Origin: Paraburkholderia phytofirmans PsJN
GTDB lineage: Bacteria; Pseudomonadota; Gammaproteobacteria; Burkholderiales; Burkholderiaceae
NCBI RefSeq assembly: GCF_000020125.1
Contig: NC_010681.1
Span: 3,286,001 to 3,350,000, forward strand
Length of the DNA stretch: 64,000 nucleotides
Direction: 5' to 3'
The notes under the pieces are model-generated. The model was not told where the DNA came from. It did not search any database and saw only the letters and a program-made list of their open reading frames with translations. This document shows, in pieces, positions 29,700 to 38,275 of this stretch. Position numbers and translations under genes: made by a program. Within the stretch, counting starts at the first letter, position 1; each line of letters starts with the position of its first letter.

Positions 29700-29775
29700 T
29701 CCTCGATAGCTCAGTCGGTAGAGCGCCGGACTGTTAATCCGTAGGTCCCTGGTTCGAGCCCAGGTCGAGGAGCCA
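29700..29775 (+). tRNA. tRNA-Asn (GTT), second identical copy
   Basis: Identical over all 76 nt to the copy at 29547, 153 bp apart start to start. It also encodes its CCA end. Only a few bases of upstream flank (CTGTTCC) are shared. It has its own, different terminator. Confidence 0.97.
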
Positions 29776-29784
29776 AAAAATTTG

Positions 29785-29818
29785 AAAGGCCCGCATCCGT
29801 GCGGGCCTTTTTCTTTTT
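29785..29818 (+). terminator. Terminator after second tRNA-Asn
   Basis: AAAGGCCCGC and GCGGGCCTTT form a 10-bp stem with a 6-nt loop, followed by TTCTTTTT. Confidence 0.92.
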
Positions 29819-29998
29819 GCGCGCCGCACGCTGCCAAACCATGTTGCCCTGTTCTGGCCGACGCCGTGATCGCGCCGCTACGACCGGCGCGCCGGCTGGA
29901 TCATTGGCCATCTGACCCGCCCGCCGTTATACGATGACGATTTCCTGGCGCACAACCCGCGCCCAATCCGGGCGCTCAATTTCCGGCAAGCTCATCCC

Positions 29999-30475
29999 AT
30001 GAAACCCACTTTGTTGCGCATCTCGCTTGCGGCGGCTGCCGCCCTCCTGCTGCCTTCGGCGCATGGCGAAGAAGTCGGCAGCGTCAATACCAATTTCCGC
30101 GTCACCGGTTCCGACCGCGTGGTCGTCGAGGCCTATGACGATCCGATGGTTCAAGGCGTGACTTGCTACGTGTCGCGGGCACGCACCGGCGGCGTCAAGG
30201 GTACGCTCGGCATCGCTGAAGACCCGACCGAAGCGTCGATCGCCTGCCGGCAGGTCGGTGAAATCCACTTCACGGGTCCGGTGAAGAAGCAGGCCGACGT
30301 GTTCTCGGTGAGCATGTCGTTCATCTTCAAGTCGTTGCATGTGGTGCGGGTGGTCGACGCGAAGCGCAACTCGCTCGTGTATCTCACCTACAGCGACCGC
30401 GTGGTCAGCGGCAGCGCGAAGAACAGTGTGAGCGCCGTGCCGATGCCGGCCGGTACAACGATCCCGGTCAAGTAG
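29999..30475 (+). CDS. creA: CreA family secreted protein
   Basis: A 158-residue protein with a signal peptide (residues 1-23, ending SAHGEE). The mature part matches the CreA family: VGSVNTNFRVTGSDRVVVEAYDDP, then VQGVTCYVSRARTGGVKG, ASIACRQVGEI and MSFIFKSLHVVRV. Two conserved cysteines probably form a disulfide. The biochemical role of the family is not established to my knowledge. It stands alone, followed by an AraC regulator. Confidence 0.9.
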   Translation: MKPTLLRISLAAAAALLLPSAHGEEVGSVNTNFRVTGSDRVVVEAYDDPMVQGVTCYVSRARTGGVKGTLGIAEDPTEASIACRQVGEIHFTGPVKKQADVFSVSMSFIFKSLHVVRVVDAKRNSLVYLTYSDRVVSGSAKNSVSAVPMPAGTTIPVK

Positions 30476-30573
30476 ACCCTGCCCTACGGCAAAACGCAGT
30501 CGGCTGGCACATCAGCGCATGACGCGCCATGGTCGCGACGCGCTACACTGACCGGTCCAGCCGGACTTTCATC

Positions 30574-31404
30574 ATGACCGCCGCACACCGTTTCCAGGAT
30601 TCCGCCCGCTACTGGCGTACGCCGCTCTTGCCCGGCGCGGACCTGCTCACGGCCGAATATCACGATCACGAATTCACGCCGCATTGGCACGACGCGTACA
30701 CGATTCCAGTGATCGTGGCGGGCGCCGAGGGGTATCGGTATCTCGGTTCCGACTACGTCGCCGAAGCCGGCAGCGTACCCATCATCAATCCCGGCGAGTT
30801 GCACACGGGCTCGAAGGCGGTCGAGGCGGGCTGGCGATATCGCGTGATGTACGCGCCGGTGGATTTCATCCACGCCCTCGCCAACGAGGTCAGCGGCAAG
30901 CCTCAGGCGTTGCCGTGGTTTGCGCCTGGTGTGATCCGCGATCCGGATCTGGCCGCGCGGCTGGCGCACGCGCATCGTCTGCTGGAGGCGGGCGGCGACG
31001 CGCTCGCTGCCGAAGCCGCCATGCTCGACGCCTTGTCCACGCTGCTGGTGCGCTATGCGCAGACCCAACCCGCGCCTTCACGCCTCGCCACCGACGACGC
31101 TCGCGTAACGATCATGCAGGATCGCCTGACGGGCGACCTCGTCGAGCCCGTCACGCTCGCTGAAGTGGCCCAGGTCGCGGGACTCTCGCCGTTCCACGCG
31201 GCGCGTCTTTTCACCCAGACGACTGGTCTGCCGCCCCACGCGTGGCGCAATCAGGTGCGCTTGCAGCGCGCGCTCGCGCCGCTGCGCGCGGGCGTTTCCG
31301 TCACGGAGGTCGCCGCCGCCAGCGGCTTCACGGACCAGAGCCACTTCACGCGACACTTCCGACGCATGTTCGGCGTGCCGCCCGGGCGCTGGCAGGGCGT
31401 TTGA
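30574..31404 (+). CDS. AraC family transcriptional regulator
   Basis: A 276-residue regulator with an N-terminal cupin sensor domain (HDHEFTPHWHDAYTIPVI, then GELHTG) and a C-terminal AraC DNA-binding domain with two helix-turn-helix units (LAEVAQVAGLSPFHAARLF and VTEVAAASGFTDQSHFTRHF). ATG at 30574 gives a normal start. It precedes azlCD on the same strand, so control of amino-acid export is likely (inference from context; LysE/AzlCD-linked AraC proteins are common). Confidence 0.9.
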   Translation: MTAAHRFQDSARYWRTPLLPGADLLTAEYHDHEFTPHWHDAYTIPVIVAGAEGYRYLGSDYVAEAGSVPIINPGELHTGSKAVEAGWRYRVMYAPVDFIHALANEVSGKPQALPWFAPGVIRDPDLAARLAHAHRLLEAGGDALAAEAAMLDALSTLLVRYAQTQPAPSRLATDDARVTIMQDRLTGDLVEPVTLAEVAQVAGLSPFHAARLFTQTTGLPPHAWRNQVRLQRALAPLRAGVSVTEVAAASGFTDQSHFTRHFRRMFGVPPGRWQGV

Positions 31405-31770
31405 CGCGGCGCGGCTGCGTGCGTCGTGGGCGAACTGCGCGTCCTGCAACCTCAAGTACGCCAGCCGCACGACACGACGCAAGTGCGTACTTCGGCCCAC
31501 GGCCTGCTGCCTCGGCCATCCCATGTGCTCGCAAGTACGCGAACGGCTGCCTCCGGCGCGCCGTGGCCCCGATCAACCCAACCGCCGGACACGATGCCAA
31601 CACCCACGTTACCGGCGACCTCTGCGTGCCATGTTATTTGCTCATTCCAGCCGCATGGCATGTAACGGCCTGGCGCGCGCCGCCTCCGCATCGAACCATT
31701 GCCCATCCGCAAGAACGTACAAGCCCCGCCCGACCTCCGCCGCTATGCTTCCCGAATCAAGGAGGCTAGA
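31405..31770 (+). other. Gap between the AraC regulator and azlC
   Basis: 366 nt with no supported gene. It contains three AAGTRCG-type words (31454, 31481, 31533); the middle one is extended to the near-palindrome AAGTGCGTACTT. These could be binding sites for the adjacent AraC protein, but the evidence is weak. A strong ribosome site AAGGAGG lies at the right end, before azlC. Confidence 0.4.
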
Positions 31771-32532
31771 TTGACCCATTCCACCGCAGGCCGGCCCACG
31801 AGCCCAAGCCATTTCAAAGAGTTCACCGCAGGCGCGCGCGACATCATCCCGATGATGGTCGGCGCGGCCCCTTTCGGCGTCATTTTCGGCACTCTCGTCG
31901 CATCCGGCCCGTTGCATCTATGGCACGGCCAGTTGATGTCGCTCGTCGTGTTCGCCGGCTCCGCGCAGTTCATCGCGCTCGGCCTGATTGCCGGACACGC
32001 GAGTTTTGCCGTCGTCTGGGCGACCACGCTCGTCGTTAATCTGCGCCATGTGCTGTACAGCGCCACGCTCGCCCCGCACGTCGCGCATCTGCCGGCACGC
32101 TGGCGCTGGGTGCTCGGCGCGCTGCTCACCGACGAAGTTTTCGCCGTCGCGTGGGAACACTACCGGCATCGGGAGCCCGGCACGGTCGGGCCGCATTACT
32201 TCTTCGGCGCCGGCTTGGCCATGTATCTGAACTGGCAGCTCTGGACCGCCGCCGGCCTGCTGTTCGGCGCGGCTTTCCCGGACCTGCAATCGCTCGGCCT
32301 CGATTTCGCCATGGTCGCCACGTTCATCGCGATCGTCGTGCCGCAACTCGTCGCGCTGCGCTACATCGCGGCGGCCGTCACCTCGGGCATGCTGGCCTTC
32401 TTCTGGCAGGCGTGGCCGTACAAACTCGGTTTGCTTGGCGCGGTGTTCGCGGGCGTGGCGATCGGCGTGCTGCTGTCGACGTCGCGGCCCAACCTGCGCG
32501 GCAACGGCAAAACCGCGGAGGCATCGCGATGA
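31771..32532 (+). CDS. azlC: AzlC family branched-chain amino-acid exporter subunit
   Basis: Large subunit of the AzlCD/YgaZH exporter of branched-chain amino acids. The 253-residue membrane protein has the family's conserved GAAPFGVIFGTL, SAQFIALGLI and VVNLRHVLYSATLAPH. It starts with TTG at 31771, set by AAGGAGG six bases upstream; a longer ATG start at 31699 has no such site. It overlaps azlD by 4 nt. Confidence 0.9.
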   Translation: MTHSTAGRPTSPSHFKEFTAGARDIIPMMVGAAPFGVIFGTLVASGPLHLWHGQLMSLVVFAGSAQFIALGLIAGHASFAVVWATTLVVNLRHVLYSATLAPHVAHLPARWRWVLGALLTDEVFAVAWEHYRHREPGTVGPHYFFGAGLAMYLNWQLWTAAGLLFGAAFPDLQSLGLDFAMVATFIAIVVPQLVALRYIAAAVTSGMLAFFWQAWPYKLGLLGAVFAGVAIGVLLSTSRPNLRGNGKTAEASR

Positions 32533-32852
32533 ACTACGTCTTCCTGATTCTCGGCATGGCGGCGATCACGTGGGTGATCCGCGCCGCTGTCTTCGTGCTC
32601 GGAGACCGGCTGGTGTTTCCGCCGCTGGTGCGCACCGCGCTCGGCTTCGTGCCGGTCACCGTGCTGACCGCGATCATCGTGCCGATGGCGGTTGCGCCGC
32701 ACGGCGGCGACGCCGAGCTGACCTGGCGCAATCCCCAGTTGGTCGGCGCATTGGCCGCGGTGCTCGTCAGCGCGTTGACGCGGCGGCCGCTGCTGACCAT
32801 CGCCGTCGGGCTGACGGTGTTTTTCGTCTGGCAATGCGTCGTGCTGAAATAG
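32529..32852 (+). CDS. azlD: AzlD family branched-chain amino-acid exporter subunit
   Basis: Small subunit partner of AzlC, 107 residues with about four membrane segments and the conserved MAAITWVIRAAVFVLGD near the N-terminus. The ATG overlaps the azlC stop (ATGA), so the two are made together. Length and order fit the AzlCD pair. Confidence 0.9.
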   Translation: MNYVFLILGMAAITWVIRAAVFVLGDRLVFPPLVRTALGFVPVTVLTAIIVPMAVAPHGGDAELTWRNPQLVGALAAVLVSALTRRPLLTIAVGLTVFFVWQCVVLK

Positions 32853-33136
32853 ACGCACGCCGCTTTCAAGGCAGCGACAGCGTCGCCCGGCTCGCGCCAT
32901 GTCTGCGCAAGCCGGGCGACGCTTCCTTCTAAAGCGGGCGGCCCCGCCCCGCACTCCCTTAAGTTTCCCCACGATCCGCCGTTATGCAGTCGAGGTCCGC
33001 TCGTCGGGATACGTCCCGCTGGTGATGCGGCATCAGGCAGCAATCAAGCGCGCCGGCATCGAACGCCGCGTCTCCCAAGGCCCGCGCGGCCGGACGGTGT
33101 GGCGAGGCCGCGCGGCAGGACCAAACGGGATAACAC

Positions 33137-33913
33137 ATGGGTCAAATCACCCTCACGCTCAAAGACGAGACCATCGCGACGCTGCGCAAGGATTTCGACG
33201 CTTTTCTGCGGGTATCGCTGAAGCTCGATCCGCAGTTCGCGACGCCGTCGTTTGAGGATTTTTTGCGCGCCAAGCTGCTCGACAACATGGTGCCGCTGAC
33301 CGAACACGCGGTTCAGCGGATGTTGCAAGGCGGCCAATACGCGTGGGCCAAACGCACACTGGACAAGGAATTTCCGGATGTCGTCGCGATTCTGATGCGG
33401 CAGGCGGGCGAGTTCGGCTTCGGCTTCGCCGCCCGCTCGGAATGGACGCCGGAGGAACTGGCCAAGCAGTGCCGCGACTGGGCGGCGGCGATCGTCAAGG
33501 AAGCGGAAGGCGACGCCGCGCTCATCGACCCGCTTGCCGCGCAGATCAAGAGCGCGGCGCAGGATATTCAGGCGCTCGAGGAAGTCATGCAGACGCCCGC
33601 GTGGCGGCTGGTGGAATCGCTGCGTCAGCGTGTCTACGAGGCCAAGGTGGCGTGCGAAACTAGCGTGGGCAGCACGGCGCGCGAGAAGCTCGGCGAACTG
33701 CGCGGGCTGCTGCGGCTGGGTATTTCGCACGGCTCGTTCCAGAAGCAGGAAGCGCAGCAGATCATGGAATTCCTGCGCCTTCTCAAGCCGGAAATTTTCG
33801 TGGAAGAGCCGTACGACGTGTTTTCGCGGATGGCGGCCTGGCTGCGCAATTTCTTCGTGCCGCCGCGTCCGGCGCCGCAGCAACAGCAGCAGCGGCAATC
33901 GCAGCCGCGCTGA
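33137..33913 (+). CDS. Conserved hypothetical protein
   Basis: A 258-residue soluble protein, not recognised. It is predicted to be mostly helical, with heptad-like stretches at 145-180 (IKSAAQDIQALEEVMQ) and 190-215, no signal peptide or membrane segment, and a Gln/Pro-rich end (about 243-258). GGATAACAC lies before the ATG without a strong ribosome site. It stands alone between azlD and the convergent helicase gene. Codon use matches its neighbours, so it is likely a real gene. Confidence 0.7.
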   Translation: MGQITLTLKDETIATLRKDFDAFLRVSLKLDPQFATPSFEDFLRAKLLDNMVPLTEHAVQRMLQGGQYAWAKRTLDKEFPDVVAILMRQAGEFGFGFAARSEWTPEELAKQCRDWAAAIVKEAEGDAALIDPLAAQIKSAAQDIQALEEVMQTPAWRLVESLRQRVYEAKVACETSVGSTAREKLGELRGLLRLGISHGSFQKQEAQQIMEFLRLLKPEIFVEEPYDVFSRMAAWLRNFFVPPRPAPQQQQQRQSQPR

Positions 33914-34243
33914 GGCGGAAGAGCTTCGGAAACTATCACTGAGTCCAGGGGCCAACAGCGGCATCCGTTCGCCGCTCTAGAGACATTGCGCAGAACAACA
34001 GACCAGGCCGACGATCTAGGCGCGTCGTTTAGTCAGCCTGGATCGCCTCTCGGTTGACGCGAACAGGAGCGCGCGCCGCGTTCCCAATCCCACATCGTTC
34101 TGAGTTCCACCGATCGAGGGCGCTGCCTGAACGTCGCGCCCGCTCAGACGCCGCAGGCGCGCGCAGAACTGGCACGCCTGGCCACACATTGCATCAGAGA
34201 ACGGCATAGACGCGTGGCATAGAAGCCCGCACCGCCGCCGCTC
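33914..34243. other. Gap between converging genes
   Basis: 330 nt with no supported gene. A hairpin AGCGGC-8nt-GCCGCT at 33957-33976 follows the hypothetical gene, without a T-run, and may be a weak terminator. I see nothing else. Confidence 0.4.
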
Positions 34244-36406
34244 TCAATCCCACATTTTCCTGAGTTTCGCGCCGATCTCGATCTTCGCCTGCGCCGCCGC
34301 GGCCAGCCCGGCCGCCGTCGGCGCGCTCGGCATCGCGACGCGCGGCCATGCATAGGCATCGAACAACGGCATCAGATGCGCGGGAATGAAGCGCGTGCGC
34401 GATGCCCACACGTGACGATCCCCCATATGCGTCTGGTTGTGCACGTAAAAGCGTTGCGGCACGACGATATGCAGGTCCTCTTTCGCGCGCGTCATCGCCA
34501 CATAAAGCAGACGGCGCTCCTCGTCGATTTCCTCTTCGCTGCCGGTTCCGAGATCGGACGGAATGCAGCCGTCCACGCCGTTCAGCACGAACACGTTGCG
34601 CCACTCCTGCCCCTTCGCCGAGTGAATCGTGGACAGGATCAGGTAGTCCTCGTCGATCAGCGGCACGCCGGATTCGTCGCTGGTGGCGTCGGGCGGGTCG
34701 AGCGTCAACTCGGTCAGAAACCGTTCACGCGATGCATACGTGCCCGCGATACTTTCCATCTGCGACACGTCCGCGTGACGGATCGCCGCGTCTTCGTGAT
34801 TGCGCTCGAGATGCGGCTCATACCAGCGGCGCACCATTTCGAACTCGGCGGGCCATGGCGTCTGGCGCCCGTAGATGCTCGACATCAGCTTGACGAACGG
34901 ATGCCAGTCTTCCTGCGCCCGAGCCGGCGCGGTGAAGGCGGCCAGCGCGCCGCCGGCGGTGTCGGCGGGATTGCCGCTGCCCGCGCACGCGACGACCTCG
35001 TCGAGCACCCTGGCCGCGGTGGCCGGTCCCACGCCCGGCAGCAACTGCACGACACGAAAGCCGGCCACGCGGTCACGCGGATTTTCCGCCCAGCGCAACA
35101 CGGCAAGCACGTCTTTCACGTGCACCGAGTCGAGAAACTTCAGCCCGCCGAACTTGACGAACGGAATATTGCGCCGGGTCAGTTCGATCTCCAGCGCGGC
35201 GCTGTGGTGCGCGGCGCGGAACAGCACAGCCTGCGACTTCAGCTTCATGCCCTGCTCGCGCGCTTCCAGCACCTGCTCGACGATGTAGCGAGCCTGATCG
35301 GCCTCGTCGGCGACCGTCACGAGACGCGGGCGCTGCGCCGACGCCTTGTCGGTCCACAGATTCTTCGTGTAGCGCTCGCTGGCCAGCTCGATCACCGCGT
35401 TCGACGCCGCCAGGATCGGCGCGCTCGAGCGGTAATTGCGCTCGAGCGTGACCTGTTTGGCCGGCGGATCGAAATGCGCGGGGAAATCGAGAATATTGCG
35501 CACGGTCGCGCCGCGAAACGAATAGATCGACTGGGCGTCGTCGCCGACCACGGTCAGGCCGCGGCCATCCGGCTTCAACGCGAGCAGGATCGACGCCTGC
35601 AGACGGTTGGTGTCCTGATATTCGTCGACCAGTACGTGGTCGAAGCGTCCCGACAGGTCGGCGGCGATGCCCGGCTCGGCGGCCATGTGCGACCAGTAAA
35701 GCAGCAGATCGTCGTAGTCGAGCACGCTCTGCTTCTGCTTCGCCTCGACATAAGCCGCGAACAGCATGCGCAGATCGGCCTCCCATTCGCGACACCACGG
35801 GAATGCCTTGTCCAGCACCTGGCCGAGCGACGCGCCGGTGTTCACGACGCGCGAGTAAATGGCAAAGCACGTGCCCTTGGCCGGGAAACGCCGCTCTTTC
35901 GCCGACAAGCCGAGCTCGTGCCGCACGAGGTTCATGAGGTCAGCGGAATCCTCGCGGTCGTTGATCGTGAAGGCCGGCGCGAGGCCGATCAGATCCGCGT
36001 ATTCGCGCAACAGCCGCGCGCCGACGCTATGAAACGTGCCTGACCACGTCAGCCCCTGCGCGAGCGCGGCTCGCGAACCGAGCGCCGCGCCGGCGATGCG
36101 CGTGACGCGCCGGGTCATTTCGAGCGCCGCGCGGCGCGAAAAGGTCAGCAGCAGGATGCGGCGCGGATCGGCGCCCTTCACCACCAGATTGGCGACCCGG
36201 TGCGCGAGCGTGTTGGTCTTGCCGGAGCCGGCGCCGGCAATCACCAGCAACGCGCCGGGCGGTGCGGTGGGCGTGTCGGCGCCGTAGTCGACGGCTTCGC
36301 GCTGGGCGTCGTTGAGCTTCGCCAGCCAGGCGGCGGAGTCGAAAGTCGAGGACGTCGATGACGTCGGGGATGGCGAAGAAGGCGCGGATTCGGCGACGGA
36401 GAGCAC
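34244..36406 (-). CDS. UvrD/Rep family ATP-dependent DNA helicase
   Basis: Superfamily 1A 3'-5' helicase of 720 residues. Motif Ia/I: AGAGSGKTNTLAHRVANL (about 57-74); motif II: LVDEYQDTNRLQ; motif III: GDDAQSIYSFRGA; motif V: LSTIHSAKGQEW; motif VI: YVAMTRAKEDLHI. It is shorter than the mismatch-repair UvrD of this group, with a different C-terminus, so it is probably an accessory helicase, not the main UvrD or Rep. A Ser/Thr-rich leader (about 1-25) precedes the core. Confidence 0.88.
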   Translation of the reverse strand: MLSVAESAPSSPSPTSSTSSTFDSAAWLAKLNDAQREAVDYGADTPTAPPGALLVIAGAGSGKTNTLAHRVANLVVKGADPRRILLLTFSRRAALEMTRRVTRIAGAALGSRAALAQGLTWSGTFHSVGARLLREYADLIGLAPAFTINDREDSADLMNLVRHELGLSAKERRFPAKGTCFAIYSRVVNTGASLGQVLDKAFPWCREWEADLRMLFAAYVEAKQKQSVLDYDDLLLYWSHMAAEPGIAADLSGRFDHVLVDEYQDTNRLQASILLALKPDGRGLTVVGDDAQSIYSFRGATVRNILDFPAHFDPPAKQVTLERNYRSSAPILAASNAVIELASERYTKNLWTDKASAQRPRLVTVADEADQARYIVEQVLEAREQGMKLKSQAVLFRAAHHSAALEIELTRRNIPFVKFGGLKFLDSVHVKDVLAVLRWAENPRDRVAGFRVVQLLPGVGPATAARVLDEVVACAGSGNPADTAGGALAAFTAPARAQEDWHPFVKLMSSIYGRQTPWPAEFEMVRRWYEPHLERNHEDAAIRHADVSQMESIAGTYASRERFLTELTLDPPDATSDESGVPLIDEDYLILSTIHSAKGQEWRNVFVLNGVDGCIPSDLGTGSEEEIDEERRLLYVAMTRAKEDLHIVVPQRFYVHNQTHMGDRHVWASRTRFIPAHLMPLFDAYAWPRVAMPSAPTAAGLAAAAQAKIEIGAKLRKMWD

Positions 36407-36550
36407 GATTGATCTGGGCGTTGGATGAATTCAGAGCGGCGACGCATACTGTATATCCATACAACCTGCGCCGACAAGCGACCCTTTTTTAGCCGGATAC
36501 GCTGCCCACGTTTTCACGCCTGCCGTGCGAGCGAACACGAACACGAGCAC

Positions 36551-36594
36551 AAAAAAATGGCCCGTCGCACGAATGCACACGAGCCATTTTTCGC
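36551..36594 (-). terminator. Terminator of the small secreted-protein gene
   Basis: AAAAAATGGCCCGT and ACGAGCCATTTTT pair with one bulge across a 13-nt loop, with A-runs and T-runs on both ends. It lies downstream of the leftward gene at 36650-36913 and before the helicase. Confidence 0.8.
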
Positions 36595-36649
36595 AGGCAC
36601 AACATCGAGACGCTCACGCGCCTCGCGTCAGCCGCTGCCGCGAAGCCTG

Positions 36650-36913
36650 CTATTGCTTCTTCGCGTCCTTGACGTTTGCGTCGGCGCTGGCCTTGTCGGC
36701 GTCGGCCTGGGCATCGGTCTTTTTCTTGTCGGCCTTGGCCTGCGCGACCGCAGCCTTCTTGTCCGCCTTCGACTGTTCCTTGGCCGCCTTCTTGTCGGCA
36801 TGCGTAACCGGCGCCGCGGCCGGATCGCTAGCCTGCGCGAATGCAGCCGACGACAGGCAACCCGCGACCAACGCGGCGACAAGCGTGGTCTTCGTGGAAT
36901 TGGCAATGCTCAT
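36650..36913 (-). CDS. Small secreted Lys/Ala-rich protein A
   Basis: An 87-residue protein with a signal peptide (MSIANSTKTTLVAALVAGCL, cleavage after FAQ near residue 27). The mature part is charged and helical, with repeated ADKKAA/KADKK words (about 40-75). No known family recognised. I chose ATG at 36913, where AAGGGAGG lies upstream; an in-frame start at 37006 would bury the signal peptide. It lies 102 nt downstream of a related gene on the same strand. Confidence 0.75.
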   Translation of the reverse strand: MSIANSTKTTLVAALVAGCLSSAAFAQASDPAAAPVTHADKKAAKEQSKADKKAAVAQAKADKKKTDAQADADKASADANVKDAKKQ

Positions 36914-37015
36914 GCGATACCTCCCTTGAATCGAAATGCCCGGACCCGAAAGTCCGGTAAAGCGGCGGGCGCGGCGGCTAACCAAGCCGCCACCCGCCCT
37001 GCTCAAAACCCGGCC

Positions 37016-37462
37016 TTAATGCTTGACGTCGGTGCCGTCCGACTGGTCGCCCGTCTGGCCTTGCATGTTCATCTTCATTTCGTTGTTGGCGGTCTGCTTA
37101 TCCGCCTTCTGATTGATCTTGGCGTCGCGCACCTGCTCCTTGTACTGCACCTTGGCGGCCTTCTGCTGTTCCTTCAGCTCCGCCTTGGATGCCTTCTTCG
37201 ACGCGCGATATTCGGCGTTAGCCTTTGCGTTGGCGTCGCGCTTCTGCACCAGCGGGTCGGTCGAGCCCGACGCCGTCAGCCGCGTCGGCGCCGGCGTCAC
37301 CGGCTGCACGCCCTGCGCGGCGGGGGCCGCGTCATTGCCTTGCATCTGAACCTGCGGCTGGCCTTCCGTACCCGCTGCCGGTTGCGCGGTCTGTGCGAAC
37401 GCGGCGGTCGAAGCAAGGGCCGTCAGGGCGGTACCGATCAGAAGCGTACGAATCTGGGTCAT
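37016..37462 (-). CDS. Small secreted Lys/Ala-rich protein B
   Basis: A 148-residue protein with a signal peptide (LLIGTALTALASTAAFAQ, cleavage near 24). The mature part has a Pro/Gln/Gly-rich front and a charged helix of KAxKAELKEQQKAAK type at about 85-130, then a Met/Gln tail. It resembles the downstream protein A in layout, so the two may be diverged paralogs. Function is unknown; periplasmic location is predicted. Confidence 0.75.
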   Translation of the reverse strand: MTQIRTLLIGTALTALASTAAFAQTAQPAAGTEGQPQVQMQGNDAAPAAQGVQPVTPAPTRLTASGSTDPLVQKRDANAKANAEYRASKKASKAELKEQQKAAKVQYKEQVRDAKINQKADKQTANNEMKMNMQGQTGDQSDGTDVKH

Positions 37463-37776
37463 GGCTAATCCTCTCCAAGTTGTTGTGACGCGGGCGACCT
37501 GTCTGGCGCTGCACATTCGAGCCCGTATGAGCGCGCTCTGCGTGCCTCGCCGGTCTGCTCGCTGCCAGATAAAAATCCAGCAGGCTTTCTCTACTGACCT
37601 GCACTTTACGAGTGAAGATCGGGTTTTACGACCACCGTTACGGAACGTTTCACTTTCCGACAAACGCATAACATCTGCTTGCAGATGCTCACACGACGGC
37701 GGCGTACACCGCGAACTTCATCCAGGGCAAGCTTCTGGCTTATGATGCGAACCCTTTGCCTGGAGGCGCAAACGCC
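37463..37776. other. Divergent gap before the S4-domain gene
   Basis: 314 nt with no supported gene; it separates the leftward secreted-protein pair from the rightward S4 gene. The middle (37600-37680) is AT-richer than its surroundings and is the likely promoter zone. No clear operator was seen. Confidence 0.4.
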
Positions 37777-37995
37777 ATGCCCAACCTCGATTTCACGCTC
37801 ACCGGCGACTACGTCGAACTGCACAATCTCCTGAAGATAACGGGGCTGGCGGACAGCGGCGGCTCGGCAAAAATGATGGTCGCCGACGGCGCGGTCACCG
37901 TCGACGGCCGGGTCGAGACGCGTAAAACCTGCAAGATCCGCGCGGGTCAGGTCGTGCTGCTAGGGGATACGCGGATCGCGGTTCACGAGGCCTGA
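37777..37995 (+). CDS. S4-domain RNA-binding protein (YbcJ-like)
   Basis: A 72-residue protein that is one S4 domain: LHNLLKITGLADSGGSAKMM, VADGAVTVDGRVETRK and KIRAGQVVLLGD. This matches the small YbcJ-type S4 proteins thought to bind RNA. ATG at 37777 follows GGAGG; a longer start at 37756 includes the ribosome site and is unlikely. It stands alone. Confidence 0.88.
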   Translation: MPNLDFTLTGDYVELHNLLKITGLADSGGSAKMMVADGAVTVDGRVETRKTCKIRAGQVVLLGDTRIAVHEA

Positions 37996-38122
37996 CTCGA
38001 TGGGCTAATTCACGGGACTAACGCACGGGCTGACGCACAATCCGCAGTCCGAAAACTCGGAGGAACGGGCGCACCAAAATTGTGCCAATTCCATCGACAT
38101 CGCCGCGCCTAAGCAATAAGCT

Positions 38123-38138
38123 GTCTGTTTCAACAGAC
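38123..38138. repeat. Short palindrome upstream of the MATE gene
   Basis: GTCTGTT and AACAGAC are perfect arms with a 2-bp centre, 137 bp before the MATE start. The size and symmetry would suit a TetR or MarR operator, but no such regulator is adjacent. Confidence 0.4.
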
Positions 38139-38275
38139 CAACAATCGGCTGACACACTCGGCCGGCGGCCGCCTCGAGCGTTCGCCGAGGCTCATCGAGC
38201 CGCCGCCCTCGGCTCCGCTCGCGCGCACGTCGCGCCCGCCGTCGCACTGTCGCCACTTCCGCCGCCAGGCGCTCC

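Noticed and set aside
29547..29775. Integrated mobile element between the two tRNA-Asn genes
   Set aside because: The spacer is only 77 bp and contains a terminator; no integrase or other mobile gene is near.
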